A stretch of DNA of 64,000 nt from Ensifer adhaerens (GTDB lineage Bacteria; Pseudomonadota; Alphaproteobacteria; Rhizobiales; Rhizobiaceae), in the NCBI RefSeq assembly GCF_000697965.2, contig NZ_CP015881.1, forward strand, positions 434,001 through 498,000, written 5' to 3'. Every line of letters starts with the position of its first letter. The stretch's first letter is position 1. A program made the translations under genes and the position numbers. Shown here piece after piece: positions 43,734-52,316 of this stretch. The notes under the pieces are model-generated. The model saw only the letters and a program-made list of their open reading frames with translations, was not told the origin of the DNA and did no database searches.

Positions 43734-44732
43734 ATGCTGCGATATATTCTCTGGCGTATCGCGGCGATGGCTCCGACCCTCCTCATCATTTCCGCTCTTG
43801 TCTTCACCATCATCGAACTGCCGCCAGGAGATTACTTCGAGAGCTATGTTGCCGAGATCAAGGCGCAGGGCGAAGGCGTCGACATGGAGCAGATCGAGGC
43901 GCTCCGGAAGGAGTACGGCTTCGATCAGCCGCCGGTGCTGCGCTACGTCTACTGGCTCGGCGGCATGCTGCAGGGCGATTTCGGCTATTCCTTCGAATAC
44001 GAGCTTCCGGTGAGCGCCGTCGTCGGCGACCGCCTGTGGCTGACGATCCTCGTTTCCTTCGTCACCATCATCTTCACCTGGCTGATCGCTTTCCCGATCG
44101 GCATCTACTCGGCGACCCATCAGTACAGCTGGGGCGACTATGGCCTGTCGCTGATGGGCCTGATCGGCATCGCCATCCCCAACTTCATGCTGGCGCTGAT
44201 CCTGATGTACTTCGCCAATATCTGGTTCGGGATTTCCATCGGCCACCTGATGGACCAGAAATATCTCGCTGAACCCATGAGTTGGGAAAAGGCGAAATCG
44301 ATCCTCGAACACATCTGGATTCCGGTCATCATCGTCGGCGCGGCGGGAACCGCCGGCATGATCCGGCGCCTGCGCGCCAACCTGCTTGACGAGTTGCAGA
44401 AACAGTATGTGGTGACGGCACGCGCCAAGGGGCTTTCGCCGATGCGCACGCTGGTGAAATATCCGCTGCGCATGGCGCTGAACTTCTTCATCTCGGATAT
44501 CGGTTCGATCCTGCCGGCGATCATCTCCGGCGCGGAAATCACCGCGATCGTGCTTTCGCTCGAGACCACCGGCCCGATGTTGATCAAGGCGTTGCAGAGC
44601 CAGGACATGTATCTTGCCGGGTCGTTCCTGATGTTCCTGGCCTTCCTGACGGTGATCGGCGTGTTGATCTCCGACATCGCGCTCGCCATTCTTGATCCTC
44701 GAATTCGGCTGCAAGGCAGGAGCACCAAGTGA
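43734..44732 (+). CDS. ABC transporter permease (DppB-type), 332 aa
   Basis: Integral membrane subunit with six hydrophobic segments, beginning MLRYILWRIAAMAPTLLIIS. The cytoplasmic EAA-like loop is NLLDELQKQYVVTARAKGLS. The ATG at 43734 follows the SBP stop by one base; an earlier in-frame ATG at 43689 lies inside the SBP gene and is rejected. Confidence 0.92.
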   Translation: MLRYILWRIAAMAPTLLIISALVFTIIELPPGDYFESYVAEIKAQGEGVDMEQIEALRKEYGFDQPPVLRYVYWLGGMLQGDFGYSFEYELPVSAVVGDRLWLTILVSFVTIIFTWLIAFPIGIYSATHQYSWGDYGLSLMGLIGIAIPNFMLALILMYFANIWFGISIGHLMDQKYLAEPMSWEKAKSILEHIWIPVIIVGAAGTAGMIRRLRANLLDELQKQYVVTARAKGLSPMRTLVKYPLRMALNFFISDIGSILPAIISGAEITAIVLSLETTGPMLIKALQSQDMYLAGSFLMFLAFLTVIGVLISDIALAILDPRIRLQGRSTK

Positions 44733-45904
44733 CGTCATTTCTTCCGGCGCCCGGCGAGCCCATGCCGCACTACGTATCTACGGCTCCGTTCGACCCCTAT
44801 TCCGTCGAGGCGATGACGGACGAGCAGGTGCGCGTCAACCAGGCTTCGCAGCTGCGGCTGATGTGGTGGAAATTCCGCCGTCACAAGCTGGCGCTTGCGT
44901 CCGGCGTTTTTCTCGTCGTGCTCTACCTGATGATCGTCGTCTGCGAGTTTCTGGCGCCCTATAACCTGCATACCCGGAATATGGACTATATCTATGCGCC
45001 GCCGCAGGCGGTGCATCTCTTCCATGAGGGCAAGTTCGTCGGTCCCTTCGTCTACGGCCGCACGATGACGCTGGACATGGATACGCTGAAGCGCAACTAC
45101 GCCGACGATACCAACGATGTGCAGCCGCTTCGCTTCTTCTGCCGCGGCGACGGCTATCGCTTCTGGGGGCTGTTTGAAAGCAACGTGCATTTCGTCTGCC
45201 CGGCAACGGGCGGCGAGGCCTTCTTCCTCGGAACGGACCGCCTCGGGCGCGACGTGCTGTCGCGCATCATCTATGGCGCGCGGATTTCGCTGACGATCGG
45301 CCTTCTCGGCATTACCGTCAGCTTCGTGCTCGGCATCGTCATCGGCGGTCTTGCCGGCTACCACGGCGGCGTCTTCGATCTCATCGTCCAGCGTGTCATC
45401 GAGGTGCTGCAATCGATCCCCAGCATCCCGCTCTGGCTGTCGCTGGCGGCGATCATGCCGGCGACCTGGAGTCCAATCTTCATTTATCTGGCGATCACGA
45501 TCATCCTCGGCCTGCTCGATTGGACCGGGCTTGCGCGCGCTGTCCGCTCGAAGCTGCTGGCCTTGCGTGAAGAAGACTATGTGCTTGCGGCCCAGCTCAT
45601 GGGTGCAAGGAGCAGCCGCATCATCGGCCGGCACCTCGTGCCCGGTTTCATGTCGCATCTGATCGCCACCGCGACCATCTCTATTCCCGGCATGATCCTC
45701 GGGGAAACGGCGCTCAGCTTCCTTGGCCTCGGTCTCAGGCCGCCGATCACCAGCTGGGGCATTCTGCTGACGGAGGCGAAAAGCGTCAGCGTCATTGCCT
45801 TCTATCCCTGGCTCCTATTTCCCACAATTCCGGTCATTCTTGTGATTTTGGCGTTCAACTTCTTGGGAGATGGGTTGCGTGACGCGGCGGATCCCTACAA
45901 ATGA
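44729..45904 (+). CDS. ABC transporter permease (DppC/YejE-type), 391 aa
   Basis: Second permease subunit. The GTG at 44729 overlaps the previous stop (GTGA). Between its first two membrane segments there is an insert of about 95 residues, which YejE-like permeases also have; it contains FFCRGDGYRFWG and FLGTDRLGRD. The EAA-like loop is RSKLLALREEDYVLAAQLMG. The insert is longer than in DppC, pointing to a YejABEF-like relative. Confidence 0.92.
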   Translation: MTSFLPAPGEPMPHYVSTAPFDPYSVEAMTDEQVRVNQASQLRLMWWKFRRHKLALASGVFLVVLYLMIVVCEFLAPYNLHTRNMDYIYAPPQAVHLFHEGKFVGPFVYGRTMTLDMDTLKRNYADDTNDVQPLRFFCRGDGYRFWGLFESNVHFVCPATGGEAFFLGTDRLGRDVLSRIIYGARISLTIGLLGITVSFVLGIVIGGLAGYHGGVFDLIVQRVIEVLQSIPSIPLWLSLAAIMPATWSPIFIYLAITIILGLLDWTGLARAVRSKLLALREEDYVLAAQLMGARSSRIIGRHLVPGFMSHLIATATISIPGMILGETALSFLGLGLRPPITSWGILLTEAKSVSVIAFYPWLLFPTIPVILVILAFNFLGDGLRDAADPYK

Positions 45905-45974
45905 AGCCCGGTTTGACGCAGCCATACGGCCCGCGTGAAACGGTTCATCGTACCCTGAGTGAAAGGTTTCTTGC

Positions 45975-47192
45975 ATGATGCGGCGTTTTGAAGATGCCCG
46001 GATCCTCATGTATAGCCATGACACGTTCGGGCTCGGACACCTCAGGCGCTGCCGCACGATCGCGCATTCGCTGGTGGAAGACTATCGCGGCTTGAACATC
46101 CTGATCATTTCCGGGGCGACGATTGCCGGCGCGTTCGACTATCGCGCGCGCGTGGATTTCGTGAAGATCCCGAGCGTGATCAAGCTGCATAATGGCGACT
46201 ACACCTCGCTCGACCGCCATATCGAACTCGATGAAACGCTGAAGATGCGCCAGGCGATCATTCGCCATACGGCAGAGACCTTCAAGCCGGACATCTTCAT
46301 CGTCGACAAGGAGCCGATGGGCCTGCGCGGCGAGGTCGAGGAAACGCTGACCTATCTGAAAGCGCACGGCACGACGCTCGTCCTCGGCCTGCGTGAGGTC
46401 ATGGATGCGCCGCACCTGCTCGAGGCAGAGTGGAAGCGGCGCGATACCATGCGCAAGATCGAGCAGTACTACGACACGATTTGGGTCTACGGCCCGCCTG
46501 ATTTCTACGACCCCCTGACCGAACTCGACGTGCCGCCCGCGGTGCGCGAGCGCATGAACTTCGTCGGTTTTCTGCAGCGCAGCGTCCCGCGCGAGGAATT
46601 GCCGGGTCATAAGCCTCAGGGCGACTACATCCTCGTCACCACTGGCGGCGGCGGAGATGGGGCGGACCTGATCCACGACGTCATCCATGCCTATCAGCAG
46701 GATCCGGAGCTCACGCACAAGGCGCTGATCGTGCTAGGACCCTACATGCCGGTCAAGAAGCGGGAAAAGCTGATCCGCAAGGGCAGCAAGATCCCCTATA
46801 TCAAGATCATCGAGTTCGACAATCGCATGGAAGAGCTCATTGCCGGCGCCAAGGGCGTCGTCGCCATGGGCGGCTACAACACCTATTGCGAAATCCTCTC
46901 CTTCGACAAGCCGGCGCTGATCGTGCCGCGCATCCAGCCGCGCGAGGAGCAACTGATCCGCGCGCGCCGGGCTGCCGAGCTGGGGCTGATCGAGATGCTT
47001 CTGCCGGACGAGGCGGAGGATCCGTTGCGGCTGGCGGCGGCGCTGAGGGCGCTGCCTTATCGTGAGCCACCGTCGAAAAGCGGCGCCAACGGCCTGCGGC
47101 TGGAAGGCCTCGTGCACATCTCCGAGATCGTCGGCAGATGGCTCGATCGGCCGTCGAGCGACCACCTGAACATCGTGAAGAAATCGAGCTGA
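45975..47192 (+). CDS. MurG-like glycosyltransferase (GT28-related), 405 aa
   Basis: Begins with the motif YSHDTFGLGHLRRC, the glycine-rich donor loop of a MurG-like N-terminal half. The C-terminal half has LVTTGGGGDG and GGYNTYCEILSF, the acceptor/donor-binding block. The 405-residue length equals that of bacterial members found in polysaccharide clusters. It starts 70 bp after the transporter operon. Confidence 0.8.
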   Translation: MMRRFEDARILMYSHDTFGLGHLRRCRTIAHSLVEDYRGLNILIISGATIAGAFDYRARVDFVKIPSVIKLHNGDYTSLDRHIELDETLKMRQAIIRHTAETFKPDIFIVDKEPMGLRGEVEETLTYLKAHGTTLVLGLREVMDAPHLLEAEWKRRDTMRKIEQYYDTIWVYGPPDFYDPLTELDVPPAVRERMNFVGFLQRSVPREELPGHKPQGDYILVTTGGGGDGADLIHDVIHAYQQDPELTHKALIVLGPYMPVKKREKLIRKGSKIPYIKIIEFDNRMEELIAGAKGVVAMGGYNTYCEILSFDKPALIVPRIQPREEQLIRARRAAELGLIEMLLPDEAEDPLRLAAALRALPYREPPSKSGANGLRLEGLVHISEIVGRWLDRPSSDHLNIVKKSS

Positions 47193-47196
47193 AGCA

Positions 47197-48441
47197 TTGC
47201 CGACAGACCGCAAGATTGCAGTCGTGCTGAAGGGCTACCCGCGTCTTTCGGAAACATTCATCGCCCAGGAACTGCTTGGCCTCGAGCGCGCCGGGATAGA
47301 ACTCGTCCTGATCTCGCTTCGGCGTCCAACGGACGGCAAGCGCCACCCGGTGCATGACGAAATCCGCGCCGACGTCCACTATCTGCCGGAATATCTGCAT
47401 GAGGAGCCGCTAAGGGTTCTGCGCGGGCTCGTGCGCTGTCTGCCGAAACCCGGATTCTGGCGCGTCCTGGGTCTGTTCCTCAAGGACCTGCCGCGCGATT
47501 TCAGCCGCAACCGCTTTCGCCGGCTCGGCCAGGCGCTGGTGCTCGCCTCCGAATGGCCTGGACAGCCGCGCTGGCTGCACGCGCACTTCATCCATACCCC
47601 TGCTTCGGTGACGGCCTATGCCAGCGTGATCGCTGGCACGCCCTGGACCTGTTCGGCGCATGCAAAGGACATCTGGACCTCGCCCGACTGGGAACTGTCC
47701 GAAAAGCTCGGCCTTGCGCGCTGGACCGTGACCTGCACACGCATGGGGTACGAGCATCTCCGCAGCCTTGCCAGCGACAAATCGAGAGTACATCTGAGCT
47801 ATCATGGCCTCGACCTCGACCGCTTCCCGCATTTCGACGGCACGCATTCCAATCGCACCGGTTCCGATCCGGCCGATCCCGTCCGCATCGTCAGCGTCGG
47901 CCGTGCCGTTGGAAAAAAGGGCTACGACGTGTTGCTGAAGGCGCTGGCCAAGCTGCCGGCAGAGCTTCATTGGCGGTTCGAGCATATCGGCGCCGGCGAA
48001 CTGACCGGCCAATTGAAGACGCTCGCCACGGAGCTCGGCGTCTCCGACCGTATTGTCTGGAAGGGCGCGCTCGACCAGACCGATGTGCTTGCGCACTATC
48101 GGGCAAGCGACATCTTTGCGCTCGCCTGCCGGATCACCGCGGACGGCGATCGGGACGGGTTGCCGAACGTGCTTGTCGAAGCATCGAGCCAGCGGCTGGC
48201 CTGCGTCTCGACGGCGATATCCGGCGTTCCGGAACTCCTCGAGGACGGCGAAAACGGCCGTGTCGTTCCGTCGGAGGATCCGCAGGCACTTGCGGCCGCG
48301 CTTGAGGAACTGATCCGCAATCCGGCACTTCGCCACAGGTTCGGCGATGCGGCCGAGCGGAAGGTTCGCGGCCAGTTCGACCACCACACCAGCATCGAAC
48401 AACTCGCCGGCCTGTTCGCCAGCGAATGGAGAGCCGCCTGA
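47197..48441 (+). CDS. GT4 glycosyltransferase, 414 aa
   Basis: Glycosyltransferase of the WcaL/colanic-acid-like type. KGYPRLSETFIAQELLGLE near residues 13-31 is diagnostic. The C-terminal RIVSVGRAVGKKGYDVLLKA and GLPNVLVEASS are donor-site features. A TTG at 47197 is used because it follows the previous stop by 4 bp and fits the family start MPTDRKIAVV. The next gene overlaps (TGATG). Confidence 0.9.
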   Translation: MPTDRKIAVVLKGYPRLSETFIAQELLGLERAGIELVLISLRRPTDGKRHPVHDEIRADVHYLPEYLHEEPLRVLRGLVRCLPKPGFWRVLGLFLKDLPRDFSRNRFRRLGQALVLASEWPGQPRWLHAHFIHTPASVTAYASVIAGTPWTCSAHAKDIWTSPDWELSEKLGLARWTVTCTRMGYEHLRSLASDKSRVHLSYHGLDLDRFPHFDGTHSNRTGSDPADPVRIVSVGRAVGKKGYDVLLKALAKLPAELHWRFEHIGAGELTGQLKTLATELGVSDRIVWKGALDQTDVLAHYRASDIFALACRITADGDRDGLPNVLVEASSQRLACVSTAISGVPELLEDGENGRVVPSEDPQALAAALEELIRNPALRHRFGDAAERKVRGQFDHHTSIEQLAGLFASEWRAA

Positions 48442-49577
48442 TGTCCGCACGTCGCGTCTTCTTCTACGTACAGCACCTGCTCGGCATCGGTCACCTGGCG
48501 CGGGCAAGCCGGATCGCGAGCGCCTTGGCGGCCAAAGGCTATGACGTGACCGTCGTGACGGGCGGCAGCCCGGTGCCGGGGTTCCCCGCAAACGATGTGA
48601 AACACGTGGCCCTGCCGCCGGTGCTGGCTGGCGACAAGGGGTTTAGCGGACTTGCCGATGGCGAGGGAAACCCGGTCAGCGAGGCTTTCAAGCAAGAGCG
48701 CCGCGACCTGCTGATCGAGGCATTTCTTGCCTGCAAGCCTGACATCGTCATCTTCGAAGCCTTCCCCTTTGGCCGCCGCCAGATGCGTTTCGAGTTGATG
48801 CCGCTGCTGGAGGTGATCGAGAAGCAGGAGCCGCGGCCCCTCGTTGCCGCATCGCTGCGCGATATCCTGCAGGAGCGGACGAAGCCCGGGCGCGCCGAAG
48901 AAACCCTCGACGTTGTCAGGGCGCATTTCGACCTCGTGCTCGTGCATGGCGATCCTGCCTTTGCGCGGCTAGAGGAGACCTATCCGTATACGGCGGAGAT
49001 CGAAGACAAGATCGTCTATACCGGTCTTGTCGCCGGCCATGCCCCTGAACCTCCGGCTGAAAGGTTCGACGTGCTTGTTTCGGCTGGCGGCGGCGCGGTC
49101 GGCAAGGAGCTGATCGGCGCGGCACTACAGGCGGCCGGGCTGCTTGCGGGCGACCTGAAATGGTGCCTGATCACCGGGCCGAACCTGCCGCAGGACGACT
49201 ATGATGGCTTTGCCGCCGCAGCGCCCGCAAACGTGCATCTGTTCCGCTTCCGCAAGGATTTTGCGAGCCTTCTGTCGGGTGCGCGGCTCTCGGTTTCCCA
49301 GGCCGGCTACAACACCGTCTGCGATATCTTCCGTGCCGGCTGTGCGTCGCTGCTCATTCCCTTCGTCGCCGGCGGCGAGACCGAGCAGTCGACGCGCGCC
49401 GAAAGGCTCGAAAAGCTCGGCCTTGCCGGCGTTCTGCCAGAAGCGGACGTGACACCGGAGAGGCTGGCCCGCGACGTCGAGACGATGCTGGCGCGGCCAA
49501 GGCCGGAGATCCCACCACTCGACCTGAACGGCGCCGCTAGAACGGCGGAGATACTTGGGCTTCAGACGGTCCGCTAG
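48441..49577 (+). CDS. MurG-like glycosyltransferase, 378 aa
   Basis: Same family as the gene at 45975: N-terminal YVQHLLGIGHLARASRI (compare YSHDTFGLGHLRRC) and C-terminal SQAGYNTVCDIF and IPFVAGGETEQS. The ATG at 48441 overlaps the previous stop (TGATG), so the two genes are translationally coupled. The pair suggests a two-sugar step in glycan assembly. Confidence 0.83.
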   Translation: MSARRVFFYVQHLLGIGHLARASRIASALAAKGYDVTVVTGGSPVPGFPANDVKHVALPPVLAGDKGFSGLADGEGNPVSEAFKQERRDLLIEAFLACKPDIVIFEAFPFGRRQMRFELMPLLEVIEKQEPRPLVAASLRDILQERTKPGRAEETLDVVRAHFDLVLVHGDPAFARLEETYPYTAEIEDKIVYTGLVAGHAPEPPAERFDVLVSAGGGAVGKELIGAALQAAGLLAGDLKWCLITGPNLPQDDYDGFAAAAPANVHLFRFRKDFASLLSGARLSVSQAGYNTVCDIFRAGCASLLIPFVAGGETEQSTRAERLEKLGLAGVLPEADVTPERLARDVETMLARPRPEIPPLDLNGAARTAEILGLQTVR

Positions 49578-50074
49578 CCGTAGTCGGTGGTGCCCATCGG
49601 TCTCCGCTGAAGGCCGCCCTTGAGCGGAACCACCGAAATAGAAAAGTCGCTCGGCAAACCAATGGTCGGGCGACCATTCGACTATCTGCCAGTATGTACG
49701 GAGCCTGGATATTTTCCTCGCGTTCTGCGTGTCCCGGCTGGCTGTCTCCGGAATGGTATGTTAGTGAAATCAATAATACTGATTCTGAATATACGCAGTG
49801 CATTTCCACCGAACGATAACCTGGGTTCCTGTGTGCACTAAACTCAAGGTCTTGCCAGGACTGGGTCATACTCTTGGCGAAGAGTTTCCCGTACGGCTTT
49901 CCTGCCTTGTCTACCTCTCCAACATCCGCCGGCCTCTCGCGCACGGCATCGCCTGTGCGCTGCAGCGGCGCCGGCTGGCGAGCGTAGAGGCAGCGGGGCA
50001 CCCGCGATGAACGGCGGCCGCAGAGCAATGCAAGGGGATTTCGGCGCGTCGAGCGCGTAAGGCAGGAGGGGCAG
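49578..50074. other. 497-bp stretch without a convincing gene
   Basis: Contains an AT-rich region at about 49755-49810, probably a promoter. Open frames here lack RBS and family content. The longest one (minus, 49537-50187) has unstructured Ser/Arg/Pro-rich composition and is treated as spurious. Confidence 0.5.
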
Positions 50075-51241
50075 TTGAGAAATCTGATCGCGCTGTTGAT
50101 CTCAGTGACCTTGGCATTGGGGGCCGGGGAGGTAATGCTGCGCATGTTCACGCCGTTTCCGATCGGAACGCAGTCGCACCGAAGCATCGACGAAAAGTAT
50201 GGCTATCGTCTCGATCCTACCCTTTCCGGCGTTGACGAGGACGGCTTCCGCGACCCGGCAGGCGCACGGCAGGGCTTTCAAGTCGCCGCAATCGGCGACT
50301 CGATGACCTATGGCAACAACGTCGAAAGCGGTCAGACCTGGCCGGCCGTCTTCCAGGCCATCACCGGCGAACACACCTACAATTTTGGTGTCGGAAGTTA
50401 CGGCATCTACACCTACCACGCGATCGTCCACGATGCGCTGGCAAATGGAGCCAAAGGCGCGATCGTCGCCATTTTCCCAGGCAACGACTTCGCGATCGTT
50501 TTTTCGGCATGCGATATCATGAACGCGCGTTCCGACTTCTGGCTTGCAGAGCAGGCACGGCTTCACCTGCAGGCTCTCTTCAGTCCGACCGGAAGCCATA
50601 CGCAATGCACCAAGGCGCGATCGGCGAGCATCAAGACGAAGCTGTTCGAGAACGTCGCGCTTCTGAGCGCTTATCAATATGCGATAAAGGACCGTGTGAC
50701 GAGCTTGTATGCGCGCTTCCTTGGCACGGGCAGCGATGAAGCGTCCGAATATTACCGGTTCCTGGACGGGATCCCACCGGTGTCGAGGCGCTATGTGGAT
50801 GATGCCGGTCGCATGAGCGATTTGGCCTCGTCCGAGACAGCGGCGATGTTTGCGGACTTTGAACGTTTTGCGGCCGACTGGGCCGCGCAGGGACGGGGAC
50901 GGGTAGGACTGTTGCTGATTCCGTCCAAGGAGCGTGTGGTTTTCGAACACCTTCGGCGCGGTGGCCAGCTGGCGGTTGCCGATCCCGCCTTCATCCGCAG
51001 TGTCGAGCGTCAGATCGCACTCGAGGACAAAATTCGGGAGGTCGCCGGCCGGCTTGATCTGCCGTATCGTAGTGCGGTGGATGCAACGACTGACGCCTTG
51101 CGGGATGCGATCCTGGCCGGGCAGCGCTTTTATCCTGATAACGACGGACATCCGTTTGAGGCAGGCTACAAGGCGTTCGCAGGAACCGCGTCGTCGCTCT
51201 GGAACGAGATGAAATCAAGGGTCGCCGAGACGCATGACTGA
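50075..51241 (+). CDS. SGNH-hydrolase-like exported protein, 388 aa
   Basis: GDSL/SGNH fold esterase or O-acetyl-transfer domain. A signal anchor (residues 1-19, LIALLISVTLALGAGE) is followed by the catalytic block AIGDSMTYG (Asp75-Ser76). The C-terminal DNDGHPFEAG carries the D-x-x-H dyad. This combination resembles AlgX/AlgJ-type glycan O-acetylation enzymes or carbohydrate esterases. The TTG at 50075 follows AGGAGG closely and is chosen. It is separated from the glycosyltransferases by 497 bp. Confidence 0.78.
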   Translation: MRNLIALLISVTLALGAGEVMLRMFTPFPIGTQSHRSIDEKYGYRLDPTLSGVDEDGFRDPAGARQGFQVAAIGDSMTYGNNVESGQTWPAVFQAITGEHTYNFGVGSYGIYTYHAIVHDALANGAKGAIVAIFPGNDFAIVFSACDIMNARSDFWLAEQARLHLQALFSPTGSHTQCTKARSASIKTKLFENVALLSAYQYAIKDRVTSLYARFLGTGSDEASEYYRFLDGIPPVSRRYVDDAGRMSDLASSETAAMFADFERFAADWAAQGRGRVGLLLIPSKERVVFEHLRRGGQLAVADPAFIRSVERQIALEDKIREVAGRLDLPYRSAVDATTDALRDAILAGQRFYPDNDGHPFEAGYKAFAGTASSLWNEMKSRVAETHD

Positions 51242-51339
51242 ACGTCGGGGGGGCGGCGGTACCCGTGGAGGCCGACGACAGACAACGGTGCCGGAGCGCA
51301 CGGGTGCTGTCCCGGCAAACAAGTGCGATCTCGATCGGT

Positions 51340-52014
51340 TCAGACCGTGCCGATCAGCATGAAGCGGGTGTATTTTTTGGTCGGCAGCGCGCCGGCGAAC
51401 TCCACGGTCGTCAGTGCCGCCTGCTTGGCGAATTCTTCGACCGAGGCCACGCAGTTGATATGCGTCGGCTCGCTGAAATAGTCGTTGGACTGGAGCAGCA
51501 CCCGCGTACCGGCCGGAATGCGATCGAGCCATGCCTTGAGGTCTGCGATATGCTCGCAGCTCGTATTGATCACCACGTCTGCCGCGAGCGCCGCGTAGTC
51601 GATCGCATACATGTCCGCCGTCACGGCATGAAACTTGTCCGGAAAGGCCGCGTTCAGCGTCCGCGCCACCGCTTCGACGTCCGGATCGATGTCGAAGCTG
51701 TCGACTGCCGCCACATCGAAGCGCTGGTCTTCCAGCAGCATGGCGCCGAGAATGCCGTACCAGCCGCCGAGGATGGCGATCTTGCCGTAGGAGGGGCCGG
51801 CCACCTCAAAGAGCGTATCGCGCGCCCAGACCTTGCAGGCAACCTGCTTGTGGTTGAAGGCATTGGCGATGTGGGCGTCTGGATGTTTGGCGATCACCCG
51901 GCCGATCCCTTCGATCAGCGGACTGCGCGTATAGGCGGCGATGCCACGCGCGAGATCGAAGGCATGCTCGTACCAATCGTTGGATTGGCAGGGGGGATGG
52001 CTGGTTTGTTTCAT
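51340..52014 (-). CDS. SAM-dependent methyltransferase-like protein, 224 aa
   Basis: A class I SAM fold is suggested by IAILGGWYGILGAMLLED near residues 78-95, VAAVDSFDIDPDVEAVA and DVVINTSCEHI. The motif-I glycines are fewer than in typical methyltransferases (GGWYG), so the activity is less certain. Minus-strand, divergent from the pseudo-ABC gene. Confidence 0.7.
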   Translation of the reverse strand: MKQTSHPPCQSNDWYEHAFDLARGIAAYTRSPLIEGIGRVIAKHPDAHIANAFNHKQVACKVWARDTLFEVAGPSYGKIAILGGWYGILGAMLLEDQRFDVAAVDSFDIDPDVEAVARTLNAAFPDKFHAVTADMYAIDYAALAADVVINTSCEHIADLKAWLDRIPAGTRVLLQSNDYFSEPTHINCVASVEEFAKQAALTTVEFAGALPTKKYTRFMLIGTV

Positions 52015-52316
52015 GCGGTCGTTGTAAGCTGCGCATCGAGCGAGTGCAATAACGGCGTGTGCTTTCGGGAGCGTCGACCTCTGCCGGTTGACTTCAAGGC
52101 CGCCTGTTGGAAACCGCGTCCATTGCAGATTTCCCTCGCACCTGCATAATCGATCAACCGGATTCGGCGCCGGGCGGAATATGCAGGCGTCCCTTCAGGA
52201 GCGTGCCTTAGGGTACCCGTCCGGAGGTGTCGCCGAAGAGTGATGCGTGCTGGGGACATATGGCAACCCGGCCCGCCAGCAGCAGTCGTGTTCAATAAGG
52301 TCCTATCGCCAGTAAC
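52015..52316. other. 302-bp divergent intergenic region
   Basis: Between the methyltransferase and the ABC gene. No clear operator, hairpin or gene. Confidence 0.45.

Noticed and set aside
49537..50187. 216-codon minus-strand frame in the gap before the SGNH gene
   Set aside because: Overlaps two real genes at its ends, no RBS, mixed Ser/Arg/Pro composition.
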